In this document: positions 1 through 8,704 of the stretch, one piece after another
Layout of the letters: the number at the start of each line of letters is the position of its first letter
Numbering within the stretch: position 1 is the first letter of the stretch
Assembly (NCBI GenBank): GCA_014444615.1
Contig: PVXE01000005.1
Span: 62,001-126,000, forward strand
Source of the DNA: Tagaea sp. CACIAM 22H2
GTDB lineage: Bacteria > Pseudomonadota > Alphaproteobacteria > CACIAM-22H2
Length of the DNA: 64,000 nucleotides
Reading direction: 5' to 3'
The notes under the pieces: model-generated
Seen by the model: the letters and a program-made list of their open reading frames with translations, nothing else
Databases searched by the model: none
Told to the model about the DNA's origin: nothing
Made by a program: the position numbers and the translations under genes

Positions 1-253
1 CGCCGCGGATTTCATCCTCGGAAAGTTTCAGCAGATCGCGCCCGCCGAATTCGATCCGCCCGCCGGTGATCGTCAGCGGCGGCGACGCAATCAGGCGCAG
101 GATCGATAAGGCGGTGACGCTTTTGCCGCAGCCGGACTCGCCGACCAAACCGAACGCCTCGCCCGGCATGATCTCGAACGACAAGTCTTCGACGAGCTTC
201 ACGCTGCCAAGCGCGATCGTCAGCCCTTCGACCCGCAGAACCGGATCGGTCAT
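1..253 (-). CDS. Peptide-type ABC transporter ATP-binding protein (DppD/OppD-like), partial
   Basis: The N-terminal 84 residues of an ABC ATPase read leftward and run off the window edge. A Walker A motif, GESGCGKS, is visible near residue 40, followed by the ALSILRLI segment typical of DppD/OppD ATPases. The start ATG overlaps the anmK stop by 4 nt (ATGA), so the two are translationally coupled. It probably powers the oligopeptide-type permease encoded at 1459-4801 on the other strand. That would put the ATPase and the permease in divergent operons. A second ATPase (DppF-like) may lie further left. The family call is firm; substrate specificity is inference. Confidence 0.88.
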   Translation of the reverse strand, partial: MTDPVLRVEGLTIALGSVKLVEDLSFEIMPGEAFGLVGESGCGKSVTALSILRLIASPPLTITGGRIEFGGRDLLKLSEDEIRG

Positions 254-1347
254 GCGGCTTTGGCGAGCGATCCGCCGGTCATCGGATGCGGCACGCCCGT
301 CGTCGTGGGCAGGCTCAGTGACAAGCCGCGCAGCGAGCGCACGGCAAGGAAGCCGAACAATTCGGCTTCGAGATAATCGCCGTTCCAGCCGACCGCTTCG
401 ACCGGTTCGACCGGCACACCCAAGCGATGCTGGAGCCCGTCCATGAAGAAGCGGTTGAGGCGCCCGCCCCCGGTCACCAGCCAGCGCGACGGCTTGGCGG
501 GCACATGATCGATCGCGGCGGCGGTCGCTTCGACCGTGAACGCGGCGAGCGTCGCCGCCCCGTCGGCATCGCCCAGGAAATCGACGATCTTCGCGCGTGC
601 GTGGAAATCGTTGCGATCGAGCGATTTGGGCGGCTTCGCCGCAAAGAACGGGTTGGACATCAGTTCCGCCAGCACGCGCGTATCGACCTTGCCGGACGCG
701 GCGAGCTTCCCGCCCTCGTCGAACGGCATGTTGCGCCGGCGGCGGACGAAGTCGTCGAGCAGCGCCGAGGCGGGGCCGGTATCGAATGCGATCGTCGCGT
801 CGCGGTCAATATAGGTGACGTTGCCCACGCCGCCGAGATTGAGGACCATCAGCGGCTTGGCGAGCGGCTCGGCCAAGGCACGATGATAAAGGGGTGCAAA
901 AGGCGCCCCCTCGCCGCCTGCCGCCACATCGGCATGGCGGAAGCGCGTGATGACGTCACGGCCCAAGGCCTTGGCGGCGCGCGCACCATCGGCCAGCTGG
1001 CGGGTGAAGCGCTTCTCCGGCCGATGCCAGACCGTTTGCCCGTGCATGCCGACGATATCGACGGTCGCGAGATCGACATTGTTTTCGGCCGCGAAACGCT
1101 TGATCGCCGCGACATGCGCGTCGGTCGTGCGCGCCTCAAGCTCGGTCAGCGGATCGGTTTCCGCGCGCGCCGGATCGGCGAGAAATTCCAGCAATTCCGC
1201 GCGTAGTTCCGCCGGATAGGGATAGGAACCGCCCTTGCCGCTGCGTTCCACGCGCGTCCCGTCGCTGCGCAGAAGCGCCACATCGATCCCGTCCATCGAC
1301 GTGCCGCTGATCGCCCCGATCGCGGTTAGGAACTCGCCTGCCGGCAT
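250..1347 (-). CDS. anmK: Anhydro-N-acetylmuramic acid kinase
   Basis: This is a 365-residue AnmK, close to the usual length of about 370. AnmK opens the 1,6-anhydro ring of anhydroMurNAc and phosphorylates it to MurNAc-6-P in cytoplasmic peptidoglycan recycling. Motifs seen are GTSMDGID at the N-terminus (phosphate loop), NLGGVGNVTYI, DTGPASALLDDFV and TGGGRLNRFF near the C-terminus. The start at 1347 is preferred over upstream in-frame ATGs because AGGGGGA lies about 6 nt before it and homology begins there. It overlaps the downstream ABC ATPase by 4 nt. Its product is the substrate of MurQ, encoded at 5990-6880. Confidence 0.93.
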   Translation of the reverse strand: MPAGEFLTAIGAISGTSMDGIDVALLRSDGTRVERSGKGGSYPYPAELRAELLEFLADPARAETDPLTELEARTTDAHVAAIKRFAAENNVDLATVDIVGMHGQTVWHRPEKRFTRQLADGARAAKALGRDVITRFRHADVAAGGEGAPFAPLYHRALAEPLAKPLMVLNLGGVGNVTYIDRDATIAFDTGPASALLDDFVRRRRNMPFDEGGKLAASGKVDTRVLAELMSNPFFAAKPPKSLDRNDFHARAKIVDFLGDADGAATLAAFTVEATAAAIDHVPAKPSRWLVTGGGRLNRFFMDGLQHRLGVPVEPVEAVGWNGDYLEAELFGFLAVRSLRGLSLSLPTTTGVPHPMTGGSLAKAA

Positions 1348-1374
1348 ACGATCCCCCTGCAAAGTGGATTGCAA

Positions 1375-1396
1375 TTGGTATTGTAGAGGACTATAC
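1375..1396. promoter_or_regulatory. Candidate GntR operator upstream of anmK
   Basis: TTGGTATTGTAG (1375-1386) is followed by GACTATAC, giving GTAT...ATAC arms. The TGGTATTGT core recurs on the opposite strand upstream of murQ at 6932-6940. It resembles one half of the TGGT/ACCA sites bound by HutC/NagR-type GntR regulators. A gene for such a regulator lies at 5241-5993. The repeated motif is observed; its role as an operator is inferred. Confidence 0.5.
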
Positions 1397-1458
1397 ATCC
1401 GGATACTCACCTTATGCAATCGGCACGCGGAAACCCGCGGCCACGACGGGGGGCATCA

Positions 1459-2961
1459 ATGCGCAAGAACTGGTTTAGCGCGCTCGCTTTGGCGGGGGCG
1501 ATGGCGTTCGCGAACGGCGCGTCCGCGCAGACGATCGAATTGGCGGTCGACGGCTCGCCCGCGGGTCTCGATCCGCATATCGTCACCGCGTTCAACTCGG
1601 TGCAGATCGTCAGCGGCACGATCTACGAATCGCTGACCATGATCGACAAGGATCTGCGCACGGTGCCGGGCCTCGCCGAATCCTGGCAGATCTCGCCGGA
1701 CAATCTGACCTACACGTTCCGCCTGCGCGGCGGCGTGACCTTCCACGACGGCAAGCCGGCCGAGGCCGCCGACGTGGTCGCGAGCCTCAAGCGCGTGATG
1801 TCGTCGGCGATCGCCTCGCCGCTCGCCTCGCGCCTCGCCTCGGTCGCCGACGCGACGGCGCCGGACGCGCGCACGGTGGTGGTGACGCTGAAGGAACCGA
1901 CCGCGCCGTTGCTGACGGCACTCGCCTCCATCGCCGTCGTGCCGCGCGGCTTCGAAGCCGACAAGGACGGCTTGCAACGCGCCCCGATGGGTACGGGTCC
2001 GTTCAAGTTCAAGGAATGGCAACCGAACGGCTTCATCGCGCTGGAAAAGAACGCGGGCTATTGGGACAAGGCCAAGCCGCGCGTCGATGGCGTGAAGTTC
2101 AACATCGTGCCGGAATCGGCGACGCGCCAAGTGGGCTTGACCAGCGGTCAGTACCAGATCCTGCCGAATATCGACGCGGCGACGGCGTTGCAATTGCGCG
2201 GCCGCCCGAATGTGCGCTTGGTCGACACGCTCGAACTCGCCTACACGCTGATCGGCATGAACGTGTCGAAGCCGCCCTTCGACAATCCCAAGGTTCGCGA
2301 AGCGCTCAACTACGCGCTCAACCGCCAGGAAATCGTCCAGGCCGCGCTGTTCGGTGCGGGCGTGCCCGGCGGCTCGCTGTCGCCCGCCCTCAAGGATTGG
2401 GCCGTCGACGTCGCAAGCTTTCCGTGCTTCCGCCACGATCCCGCCAAGGCCCAGGCGCTGCTGCGCGAAGCCGGTATCACGGCGCCGATCGCGATCACGC
2501 TGCTGGTGCTGCCGCGCCAGGATATCCGCGACATCGCTCAGGTCGTGCAGCAGCAGCTGAATCGCGCGGGCTTCCGCGTCGAACTGCGCATTCCGGAAAT
2601 CGGCCAGTTCGTCCAGGATTGGCGCAACTCGAACTTCGACGCTTTCGCGTCGACCAACGCGGGTTCGACCGATCCGGACGACTACTACTACCGGACCTTC
2701 CGCACGGGCGGCTCGACCAACGTGTTCAAGTATTCCAACCCGGAACTGGACGCGCTGCTCGATTCCGGCCGCCGCGAAACGGCGATGCCCGCACGCAAGG
2801 CGGCGTATGACCGCGCGCAAGCGATCCTCGCTTGCGAAGGCCCGGCGGCGACGCTGACCTACGGTCAGCTCTACACCGCGACGCGCAACAACGTGCAAGG
2901 CTTCGACATCATCGCGAACCGCTCGCTGATGAGCCTGTCGAACGTCGTGCTCGGCCGCTGA
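1459..2961 (+). CDS. Peptide/nickel-type ABC transporter substrate-binding protein (SBP_bac_5)
   Basis: This 500-residue periplasmic binding protein belongs to the DppA/OppA family. A Sec signal peptide (basic MRKNW start, hydrophobic Ala-rich core, cleavage after about ASA) precedes the mature protein. The family body follows, with GLDPHIVTAFNSVQI and the LAESWQISPDNLTYTFRLR signature. The ATG at 1459 is chosen because it begins the signal peptide and follows a G-rich stretch. A strong terminator-like hairpin separates it from the permease genes, so it is probably made in excess. The nearby anmK, murQ and kinase genes suggest muropeptide or amino-sugar peptide uptake, which the sequence does not prove. 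Confidence 0.9.
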   Translation: MRKNWFSALALAGAMAFANGASAQTIELAVDGSPAGLDPHIVTAFNSVQIVSGTIYESLTMIDKDLRTVPGLAESWQISPDNLTYTFRLRGGVTFHDGKPAEAADVVASLKRVMSSAIASPLASRLASVADATAPDARTVVVTLKEPTAPLLTALASIAVVPRGFEADKDGLQRAPMGTGPFKFKEWQPNGFIALEKNAGYWDKAKPRVDGVKFNIVPESATRQVGLTSGQYQILPNIDAATALQLRGRPNVRLVDTLELAYTLIGMNVSKPPFDNPKVREALNYALNRQEIVQAALFGAGVPGGSLSPALKDWAVDVASFPCFRHDPAKAQALLREAGITAPIAITLLVLPRQDIRDIAQVVQQQLNRAGFRVELRIPEIGQFVQDWRNSNFDAFASTNAGSTDPDDYYYRTFRTGGSTNVFKYSNPELDALLDSGRRETAMPARKAAYDRAQAILACEGPAATLTYGQLYTATRNNVQGFDIIANRSLMSLSNVVLGR

Positions 2962-2968
2962 CGGCACA

Positions 2969-3016
2969 GGGGGCGGGCGTCCGCGTGTAACGCGGCCCCG
3001 CCCCTTTTCTTTTTCC
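2969..3016 (+). terminator. Hairpin plus T-tract between binding protein and permease genes
   Basis: An 8-bp G/C stem (2970-2977 with 2997-3004) encloses an inner CCGCG/CGCGG stem and is followed by TTTTCTTTTTT. It looks like a rho-independent terminator or attenuator that limits transcription into the permease genes. Confidence 0.75.
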
Positions 3017-3020
3017 CCGA

Positions 3021-3983
3021 ATGTCGCGGAACTTCCTCGTCACCCGCATCGTCGATCTCGCGATCGTTCTGATCGGCGTGTCGATGCTGACCTTTCTGAT
3101 GATCCGCCTCGTGCCGGGCGACGCCGTGGCGATCATGCTCGGCGCCAATGCCGAGGTGACGGTCGAGCGGATGAACGAGCTGCGCGCACGCCTCGGCCTC
3201 GACCAACCAATCCCCGTGCAATACGCGCAATGGCTTGGCAACGCGCTGCGCGGCGATTTCGGCAATTCGCTGTGGACCGGGAAGCCGGTCGTGCAGGAGA
3301 TCGCCGTCCATCTGCCGCCCACGCTGCAACTCGCGGGGCTGAGTTTGCTGCTCGGCGCGGGTCTTGCCGTGCCGCTGGGGGTGGCGATGGCGCGTTTGCG
3401 CGGCGGCTGGCGCGAGACAGCACTTCAAATCGCTTCGGTCGTCGGCTTGACGGTACCGTCCTTCTGGCTCGGCATCATGATGATCCTGGCGCTGACGAGC
3501 TTCGCGCCCGAACTTCAATTGCTCGGCTATGTGCCCTTCACGGAAGACCCGGCGGGCAATGTCGCACGTTTGCTGCTGCCCGCCATCGCGCTCGCCTTGC
3601 CCATCCTCGCCAATCTGGCGCGCCTCGTGCGTTCGGCGATGCTCGACGCGCTGGCGCAAGATTACGTGCGCACGGCGCGCGCCAAAGGCGTGTCGGAGCG
3701 ATCGGTGCTGTTCAAACACGCGCTGCGCAACGCGCTGATCCCCTTCGTCACCAGCGTGGGCATCATGACCGGCTATCTGCTGGGCGGGGCGATCGTCGTC
3801 GAGCAGGTTTTCGCGATCCCCGGTCTCGGCCGCCTGATTCTCGGCGCGATCTCGGAACGCAATTATCCGCTTTTGCAGACGGCCATCCTGCTGGTGACGT
3901 CGGGCTTCGTGCTGGTCAATTTCGCCGTCGATTTGCTCTACGCGATCATCGATCCGCGCGTGCGGCTGGAAGCCGATCAATGA
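3021..3983 (+). CDS. Peptide-type ABC transporter permease (DppB-like)
   Basis: This 320-residue inner-membrane protein has about six transmembrane segments. It begins with the N-terminal helix typical of DppB-type permeases (TRIVDLAIVLIGVSMLTFLM, then RLVPGD). The cytoplasmic EAA loop that docks the ATPase is visible as DYVRTARAKGVSE. It overlaps the next permease gene by 4 nt (ATGA), and the two should form a heterodimer. The family is certain; the substrate is unknown. Confidence 0.92.
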   Translation: MSRNFLVTRIVDLAIVLIGVSMLTFLMIRLVPGDAVAIMLGANAEVTVERMNELRARLGLDQPIPVQYAQWLGNALRGDFGNSLWTGKPVVQEIAVHLPPTLQLAGLSLLLGAGLAVPLGVAMARLRGGWRETALQIASVVGLTVPSFWLGIMMILALTSFAPELQLLGYVPFTEDPAGNVARLLLPAIALALPILANLARLVRSAMLDALAQDYVRTARAKGVSERSVLFKHALRNALIPFVTSVGIMTGYLLGGAIVVEQVFAIPGLGRLILGAISERNYPLLQTAILLVTSGFVLVNFAVDLLYAIIDPRVRLEADQ

Positions 3984-4801
3984 ACGCGCAACGCAACAAA
4001 CTCGTGACGTTCGCGGGCGGGCTGACGGCGCTGCTGATCGTCGCCGCGTTGTTGGCGCCGCTGATCGCCCCCTACGATCCGCTGGCGCAGAACGTCATCC
4101 AGCGTCTGAAAGGGCCGAACGCCTTGCATTGGCTCGGCACCGATCAGTTCGGCCGCGACACGTTCTCGCGCATTCTCTACGGCATGCGCGCCTCGCTGGC
4201 GATCTCCGGCGGCGCCGTTGGTGCGGCATTGATCGTCGGCGGCGCCATCGGTCTTGCCGCCGCCTTCTATCGCGGCTGGATCGAGCGCGTGTTGATGCGC
4301 GCGATGGACGTGCTGTTCGCCTTTCCGGTGATCCTGCTCGCCATCGCCATCATCGCCATTCTGGGGCCCGGGGCGATCACCACGGCCATCGCCATCGCGG
4401 TCGTCTACACGCCGATTTTCGCGCGATTGCTGCGCGGACCCGCTCTGTCGATCGTCGAAAGCGACTACGTGCTGGCCGCGCGCTCGATCGGCGCGTCCGA
4501 TCTGCGCATCGCGTTGCTGCATGTTCTGCCCAACCTCGCCAGCATCGTATTGGTGCAAACGAGCCTGTTGCTATCGGCCGCGATCCTGGTCGAAGCCTCG
4601 CTCTCCTTCCTCGGCCTCGGCACGCAGCCGCCCACGCCCTCGCTCGGCACGATGCTGTCGGAAGGGCGGAATTTCCTGATGCTGTCGGCGTGGAACTCGG
4701 TCTTCGCCGGGCTCGGCATTCTGATCCTGTCCTTCGCGCTCAATCTGCTGGGCGACGCGTTGCGCGACGCGCTCGACCCGCGCTTGCGGCGCGCGGCATG
4801 A
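3980..4801 (+). CDS. Peptide-type ABC transporter permease (DppC-like)
   Basis: This 273-residue permease has an N-terminal helix, then the LIAPYDPLAQN and HWLGTDQFGRD signature of DppC/OppC proteins and five further membrane spans. The EAA loop reads DYVLAARSIGASD. Its start overlaps the DppB-like gene by 4 nt, and its stop overlaps the following acetyltransferase gene by 4 nt, so the three are translationally coupled. It pairs with the DppB-like subunit to form the membrane channel. Confidence 0.92.
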   Translation: MNAQRNKLVTFAGGLTALLIVAALLAPLIAPYDPLAQNVIQRLKGPNALHWLGTDQFGRDTFSRILYGMRASLAISGGAVGAALIVGGAIGLAAAFYRGWIERVLMRAMDVLFAFPVILLAIAIIAILGPGAITTAIAIAVVYTPIFARLLRGPALSIVESDYVLAARSIGASDLRIALLHVLPNLASIVLVQTSLLLSAAILVEASLSFLGLGTQPPTPSLGTMLSEGRNFLMLSAWNSVFAGLGILILSFALNLLGDALRDALDPRLRRAA

Positions 4802-5244
4802 GATTGCGCCCCGCGACGCCAGCGGATTTCCCTGCTCTGGCCGAGATCGTCGCCACGGGCTATCGCGACGCGTTCGGCACGATCCTGTCGCAAGCCGCCC
4901 TCGCCGAACGCACGGCGGCGCATTTTGCGCGGCGCTTCGCTTCCGAAACCGTGCCGCCGGTTCTCGCGGAAGATGAAAAAGGCCCGCCGCTCGGCTTCCA
5001 CCTGACGTATGGCGGCACGCTGCATATGCTGTTCGTCGATACCCAAGTCCAATCGCGCGGTGCGGGCGCCGCGCTGCTCGCCGACGCCGAACGGCGCGGT
5101 GCGGTGCGCCTCGAATGTTTCCGCGACAACAGGGCCGCGCGCCAATTCTACGAAAAGCGCGGCTGGGTCCATGCGCGCGACTACACGCGCGAATTCGTCG
5201 GCGACGTTTACACCTTCGTCGAATACGTCAAACCGGCGAATTAG
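4798..5244 (+). CDS. GNAT-family N-acetyltransferase
   Basis: This 148-residue protein has a GNAT fold: the start RLRPATPADFPALAEIV, an acetyl-CoA loop region VQSRGAGAALLADAE near residues 85-100, and the C-terminal signature NRAARQFYEKRGW. It is coupled to the permease genes by an ATGA overlap, so it probably acts on the imported compound, for example by N-acetylating an amino sugar or peptide amine; that role is inference. Its stop codon overlaps the convergent GntR gene's stop (bases 5241-5244, TTAG), an unusually tight tail-to-tail junction. Confidence 0.85.
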   Translation: MRLRPATPADFPALAEIVATGYRDAFGTILSQAALAERTAAHFARRFASETVPPVLAEDEKGPPLGFHLTYGGTLHMLFVDTQVQSRGAGAALLADAERRGAVRLECFRDNRAARQFYEKRGWVHARDYTREFVGDVYTFVEYVKPAN

Positions 5245-5993
5245 GACCCGGCGCGCTTCAACTCGCGCGCTTCGGCGACGAAGTCGTAGCGGTCGCCGCG
5301 ATACGCCGAGCGCGTGAACTCGACCGGCGTGCCGTCGGCCAGGAATGCGCGCCGTTCGATGCGCAGCACGGCCGCCCCCGGCGGGACGCCCAGCAACGAT
5401 GCCTCCTCCGCCGACGCGAGCGAGGCTTGCAAACGCTGCAACCCGCGCACCGGCCGGAAGCCGCGCTTCTCGAGCGCGCTGTAGAGCGAGCCTTCGGCGG
5501 GCGCGAAGCCTTCAAGGAATTGCACCGGCACGCAAGCGCGCTCCACCGCCAGCGGCTCGCCGTCGGCCGTGCGCACGCGCGAAAGGCGCACGATCTTCGT
5601 GCCCATCCCCAGCGCCAAGGCCAACGCCTCCTCCGGCGTGGGCAACCCGGTCGCGTGTTTCAGCACGGTGAAGCCCGGCGCCTTGCCGCGGCTTGCCATA
5701 TCGGCGGAGAACCCGGCGAGCAGCGCAGCCGATTGTTCGATACGCGGCGCGATATAGGTGCCCGAGCCATGGCGGCGCGACAGCAAGCCTTCGCGGAACA
5801 GCGCGTCGATCGCCTTGCGCACCGTGACGCGCGAAATGCCGGTCGTTTGGCTCAATTCTCGTTCCGACGGCAACGCGTCGCCGACCTTGATGTCGCCGTC
5901 AGCGATGCGCGTGCGGATCGCGTCGGCGAGCTGGAGGTAGAGCGGCGTGGGGCTCGTTTCGTCCAGCGTCAGTTTCGAAAAGGGCCGCTTCAT
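5241..5993 (-). CDS. GntR/HutC-family transcriptional regulator
   Basis: This 250-residue regulator has an N-terminal winged helix-turn-helix (about residues 12-80; PSERELSQTTGISRVTVRKA) with the RRHGSGTYI wing. A C-terminal UTRA effector domain follows (about 95-240), ending in the TRSAYRGDRYDF motif. HutC/UTRA proteins usually sense sugar phosphates or small metabolites. The gene is coupled to murQ by a 4-nt overlap, so it probably senses MurNAc-6-P or GlcNAc-6-P and controls this locus. Candidate sites with a TGGTATTRT core lie at 1375-1396 and 6901-6941. Effector identity is inferred. Confidence 0.9.
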   Translation of the reverse strand: MKRPFSKLTLDETSPTPLYLQLADAIRTRIADGDIKVGDALPSERELSQTTGISRVTVRKAIDALFREGLLSRRHGSGTYIAPRIEQSAALLAGFSADMASRGKAPGFTVLKHATGLPTPEEALALALGMGTKIVRLSRVRTADGEPLAVERACVPVQFLEGFAPAEGSLYSALEKRGFRPVRGLQRLQASLASAEEASLLGVPPGAAVLRIERRAFLADGTPVEFTRSAYRGDRYDFVAEARELKRAGS

Positions 5994-6880
5994 GCGGGCG
6001 TTCCGAGTGCGGCCAGCGCCAGGCGCAGATTGCCGCCGTTCTTGCGCAGCAAGGCCTTAGCTTGAAGCAAAGAGGCCCCCGAACGCAGCATGACGGCGGT
6101 CTTCACGTCGCCATTGGCCGCATCGAGCGCCTTTCGCGCCGCCGCAACCGAGCAATCGCAAAGCTGGGCCACCATCGCCGCCGCGCGCTTGCGCAGCTTG
6201 TCGTTGGTCGGGCGCATATTGACCATCAGGCCGCGATGGATACGGCCCAAGCGCACCATCACCGCGCTCGACAGAAGATTGAGCACGATCTTCTGCGCCG
6301 TCCCCGCTTTCATGCGTGTCGAGCCCGCGATCACTTCGCTGCCCGTCTCCGCCAGAATCGGAAACGCCGCCGCCTTCAACAACGGCGCGTTGCGATTGGA
6401 CGCGACCGCGATGGTCACGGCACCGCGTTTGCGCGCTTCGCGCAGCGCGGCCAGCGTGAAGGGGGTGGTGCCGCTCGCCGCCACGCCGATCACCACGTCG
6501 CCGCGTCCCACGCGCGCCGCGCGCATCGCCGCCGCACCGGCCTTATCGTCGTCTTCCGCACCTTCGGCGCTGCGCGTCAGCGCGCGCGGGCCGCCCGCCA
6601 TCGCGAACACGACGCGGCTTTCCGGCCAATCGAAAGTCGGCGGCAATTCAGCACCGTCCTGAACCGCAATGCGGCCCGAGGTCCCCGCGCCGGCGTAGAC
6701 GAGGCGACCCTTCGTTCCCAACACCGACGCGGCCGCATCGACCGCACGCGCGAGGGCTGGCAGTGCCGCGCGCACGGCGGCCAAGGCGCTTGCTTGGCCT
6801 TCCCACATCGCTTCCAAAATATCGGCGACGGGCCAAGCGTCGAGATCGACGAAGCGCGGATTTGAATTTTCGGTTGTCAT
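5990..6880 (-). CDS. murQ: N-acetylmuramic acid 6-phosphate etherase
   Basis: This 296-residue SIS-domain enzyme cleaves the D-lactyl ether of MurNAc-6-P to give GlcNAc-6-P and D-lactate. Motifs seen are GAGTSGRIAVQDGAELPPTF (sugar-phosphate loop), GVAASGTTPF and the family signature GSEVIAGSTRMKAGTAQK. The C-terminal helical domain (ALDAANGDVKTAVML) is intact, and length matches the family. It is the first gene of a leftward unit murQ-gntR, divergent from the DMT permease. It acts directly after AnmK. Confidence 0.94.
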   Translation of the reverse strand: MTTENSNPRFVDLDAWPVADILEAMWEGQASALAAVRAALPALARAVDAAASVLGTKGRLVYAGAGTSGRIAVQDGAELPPTFDWPESRVVFAMAGGPRALTRSAEGAEDDDKAGAAAMRAARVGRGDVVIGVAASGTTPFTLAALREARKRGAVTIAVASNRNAPLLKAAAFPILAETGSEVIAGSTRMKAGTAQKIVLNLLSSAVMVRLGRIHRGLMVNMRPTNDKLRKRAAAMVAQLCDCSVAAARKALDAANGDVKTAVMLRSGASLLQAKALLRKNGGNLRLALAALGTPA

Positions 6881-6900
6881 GACGTTGCCCGGAACTTAAT

Positions 6901-6941
6901 AATACCACTATATAACCTTTCAACCATTTCGACAATACCAG
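6901..6941. promoter_or_regulatory. Candidate paired GntR operators upstream of murQ
   Basis: Read on the minus strand, two TGGTATT cores lie here (complement AATACCA at 6901-6907 and 6934-6940), 33 bp apart, or about three helical turns. The right-hand copy extends to TGGTATTGT and is identical to the anmK-side motif at 1376-1384. The region is AT-rich and sits between the divergent starts of murQ (6880) and the DMT permease (6965), so both genes could be controlled. Confidence 0.5.
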
Positions 6942-6964
6942 TCGACCGGGAGCGCGGACCGCCC

Positions 6965-7843
6965 ATGAATATCGACGCCCGCTTCTTCGCACTGGCCGTA
7001 TTCGGCATCGCCTTGCTTACCGGCATGGACGCGCTCGCCAAAGCTTTGGCCGGCGGTTACGGCACGTTCCAGATCGTGTTCTTCCGCTACGCCGTGTCGC
7101 TGCTGCTATTCGCGGCGGCGATTCCGTTGTTGCGCCCGCAATGGCCGCGCCGCGAGCGGCTGCGTGCGCACGCGGCGCGCGCGGTGCTGACGATCGTCAC
7201 GAGCACCACGTTCTTCTATGCGCTGGGCAAGCTGCCCTTCACCGAGGTCTTTGCCATCGCCTATACCGGGCCGATCTTCGTCGCGTTGTTCGGCGCGTTG
7301 CTGTTGGGCGAGAAAGTCCGCTGGCCGACGATGGCGGCGATCGCCAGCGGCTTCGCCGGCGTGCTGGTCATCGCGGCGGACGGCCCGGCCGGCGGCGGCG
7401 GCGATACGCAGCAATGGCTGGCGCTGGCTTGCGCCATCGCCTCGCCCGTCAGCTACGCGCTCGGCGTCGTGCTCCTGCGCTCGCAAACCTTGCACGAAAG
7501 CGTGCCGACGATCCTGATCGTCCAGGCGGCAATGATCACCCTCGGCTTGGCGATCGTCGCGGGGCCGAGCTTCACGATGCCCGACAGCGCCGATCTTTGG
7601 GCGATCGTTGGGATCGGCTTGCTGGGTGCCGTGGGGATCTACGCTTTTTCCGCCGCCATCGCGAAGTTGCAAGCCGCGCAAGTCGCGGCGGCGGATTACT
7701 CGGGCCTGATCTGGGCCGCGATGATCGGTTTCTTCGCGTTCGGCGAAACGCCGCGCCCGGCGATGTGGATCGGGGCGCTGCTGATCCTCGCGGGCTCCGC
7801 GACGATGCTGCTGGTCAAAGCCAAGGCCGCGAAGAAAACCTAA
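6965..7843 (+). CDS. EamA/DMT-superfamily transporter
   Basis: This 292-residue membrane protein has about ten transmembrane helices in two EamA repeats. The first ends near KVRWPTMAAIASGFAGVLVI; the second carries AADYSGLIWAAMIGFFAFGE, a typical DMT C-terminal signature. DMT proteins export or import small metabolites. Divergent placement from murQ, with shared putative operator sites, suggests it moves an amino-sugar catabolite or is co-regulated. Its stop codon overlaps the stop of the convergent kinase gene. Substrate is unknown. Confidence 0.85.
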   Translation: MNIDARFFALAVFGIALLTGMDALAKALAGGYGTFQIVFFRYAVSLLLFAAAIPLLRPQWPRRERLRAHAARAVLTIVTSTTFFYALGKLPFTEVFAIAYTGPIFVALFGALLLGEKVRWPTMAAIASGFAGVLVIAADGPAGGGGDTQQWLALACAIASPVSYALGVVLLRSQTLHESVPTILIVQAAMITLGLAIVAGPSFTMPDSADLWAIVGIGLLGAVGIYAFSAAIAKLQAAQVAAADYSGLIWAAMIGFFAFGETPRPAMWIGALLILAGSATMLLVKAKAAKKT

Positions 7844-8703
7844 TCCGCGCGCGCGAGGCGAATGGCGCCCGACACCGCGTCCTTCAACGGCGGCGTCAAA
7901 CGGCGACGCACATCGGGCGACAGCCAAGCTTCGAGGGCGCTCGCCAAACCGCCGAGCAGCGCCACGCGCGGTGCTCCTTGCGCGATCAGCGCGCGCACCA
8001 AACCGTCGATTTGCTCGGCCGCCCCCTGCACGATCCGGCGTGCGGCCGGATCGCCGGCATCGGCGTGACGCATCACCAGCGGCGCGAACGTCGCGTACTC
8101 CGTCGCACTCGCCTTATCCATCCATTCGACGGCGGCGATCGGATCGTCGCCGAAACGCGCCATCACCGCGCGCAACAAGGCGCTGGGTTCGTGGCGCCCG
8201 TCATGCGCACGTAGGGCCACGCGTACCGCGTGCAGGCCCAAATCGGCACCACTGCCTTCGTCGGAAATCGGAAAACCGTAACCGCCCACGCGCAGATCGC
8301 GCCCGGCGACGCGCCCGATCCCGACCGAGCCCGTGCCCACGATGACGATCGCGCCATCGGCCCCGTCATGCGCGCCCAGACACGCGGCCATCGCGTCGGT
8401 GTCGTAGGCCACCGACGCAAACGGATGCGGCAACGCGCGCAAAGCTTCCGGGAAGCCTTTGCGGTTATAGCCGGCGATCGCGAAGCCGGCGCGCACACGG
8501 GCGAGATCGCCGTCGTTCAATCCCGCCTCTTCCGCCGCCGCGCGCCATGCGGTTTCGATCGCGGCCGAAAGCTTCTCGATCCCCAACCGCGTCGTCGCGG
8601 GCCCGGCGATGCCCTGGCCCAAAACGGCTCCGGCATCGTCTTCGAAACGCGCGCGGCAGCCCGTGCCGCCGCCATCCACGCCGAGGAAAATCGCGTCGCT
8701 CAT
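7840..8703 (-). CDS. BadF/BadG-type ATPase, probable N-acetylglucosamine/glucosamine kinase
   Basis: This 287-residue protein of the ASKHA fold has FLGVDGGGTGCRARF at the N-terminus (phosphate 1 loop), VIVGTGSVGIGR near residue 120, GGYGFPISDEGSGADLG (family signature) and a C-terminal ALLGGLASALE motif. Enzymes of this type include GlcNAc and glucosamine kinases. The start at 8703 fits the conserved beta-strand; it lies 1 nt from the upstream murA stop. With AnmK and MurQ alongside, phosphorylation of GlcNAc released from muropeptides is the most likely job. Glucosamine as substrate is an alternative. Confidence 0.82.
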   Translation of the reverse strand: MSDAIFLGVDGGGTGCRARFEDDAGAVLGQGIAGPATTRLGIEKLSAAIETAWRAAAEEAGLNDGDLARVRAGFAIAGYNRKGFPEALRALPHPFASVAYDTDAMAACLGAHDGADGAIVIVGTGSVGIGRVAGRDLRVGGYGFPISDEGSGADLGLHAVRVALRAHDGRHEPSALLRAVMARFGDDPIAAVEWMDKASATEYATFAPLVMRHADAGDPAARRIVQGAAEQIDGLVRALIAQGAPRVALLGGLASALEAWLSPDVRRRLTPPLKDAVSGAIRLARAD

Positions 8704-8704
8704 C

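Noticed and set aside
1456-2967. A 503-codon open frame on the minus strand opposite the peptide-binding-protein gene
   Set aside because: It lies wholly antisense to a clear family member and has low-complexity Arg/His/Glu composition.
5241-5244. Frameshift or fusion between the GNAT gene and the convergent gntR gene
   Set aside because: The shared TTAG gives proper stop codons on both strands (TAG and TAA), and both proteins have normal lengths.
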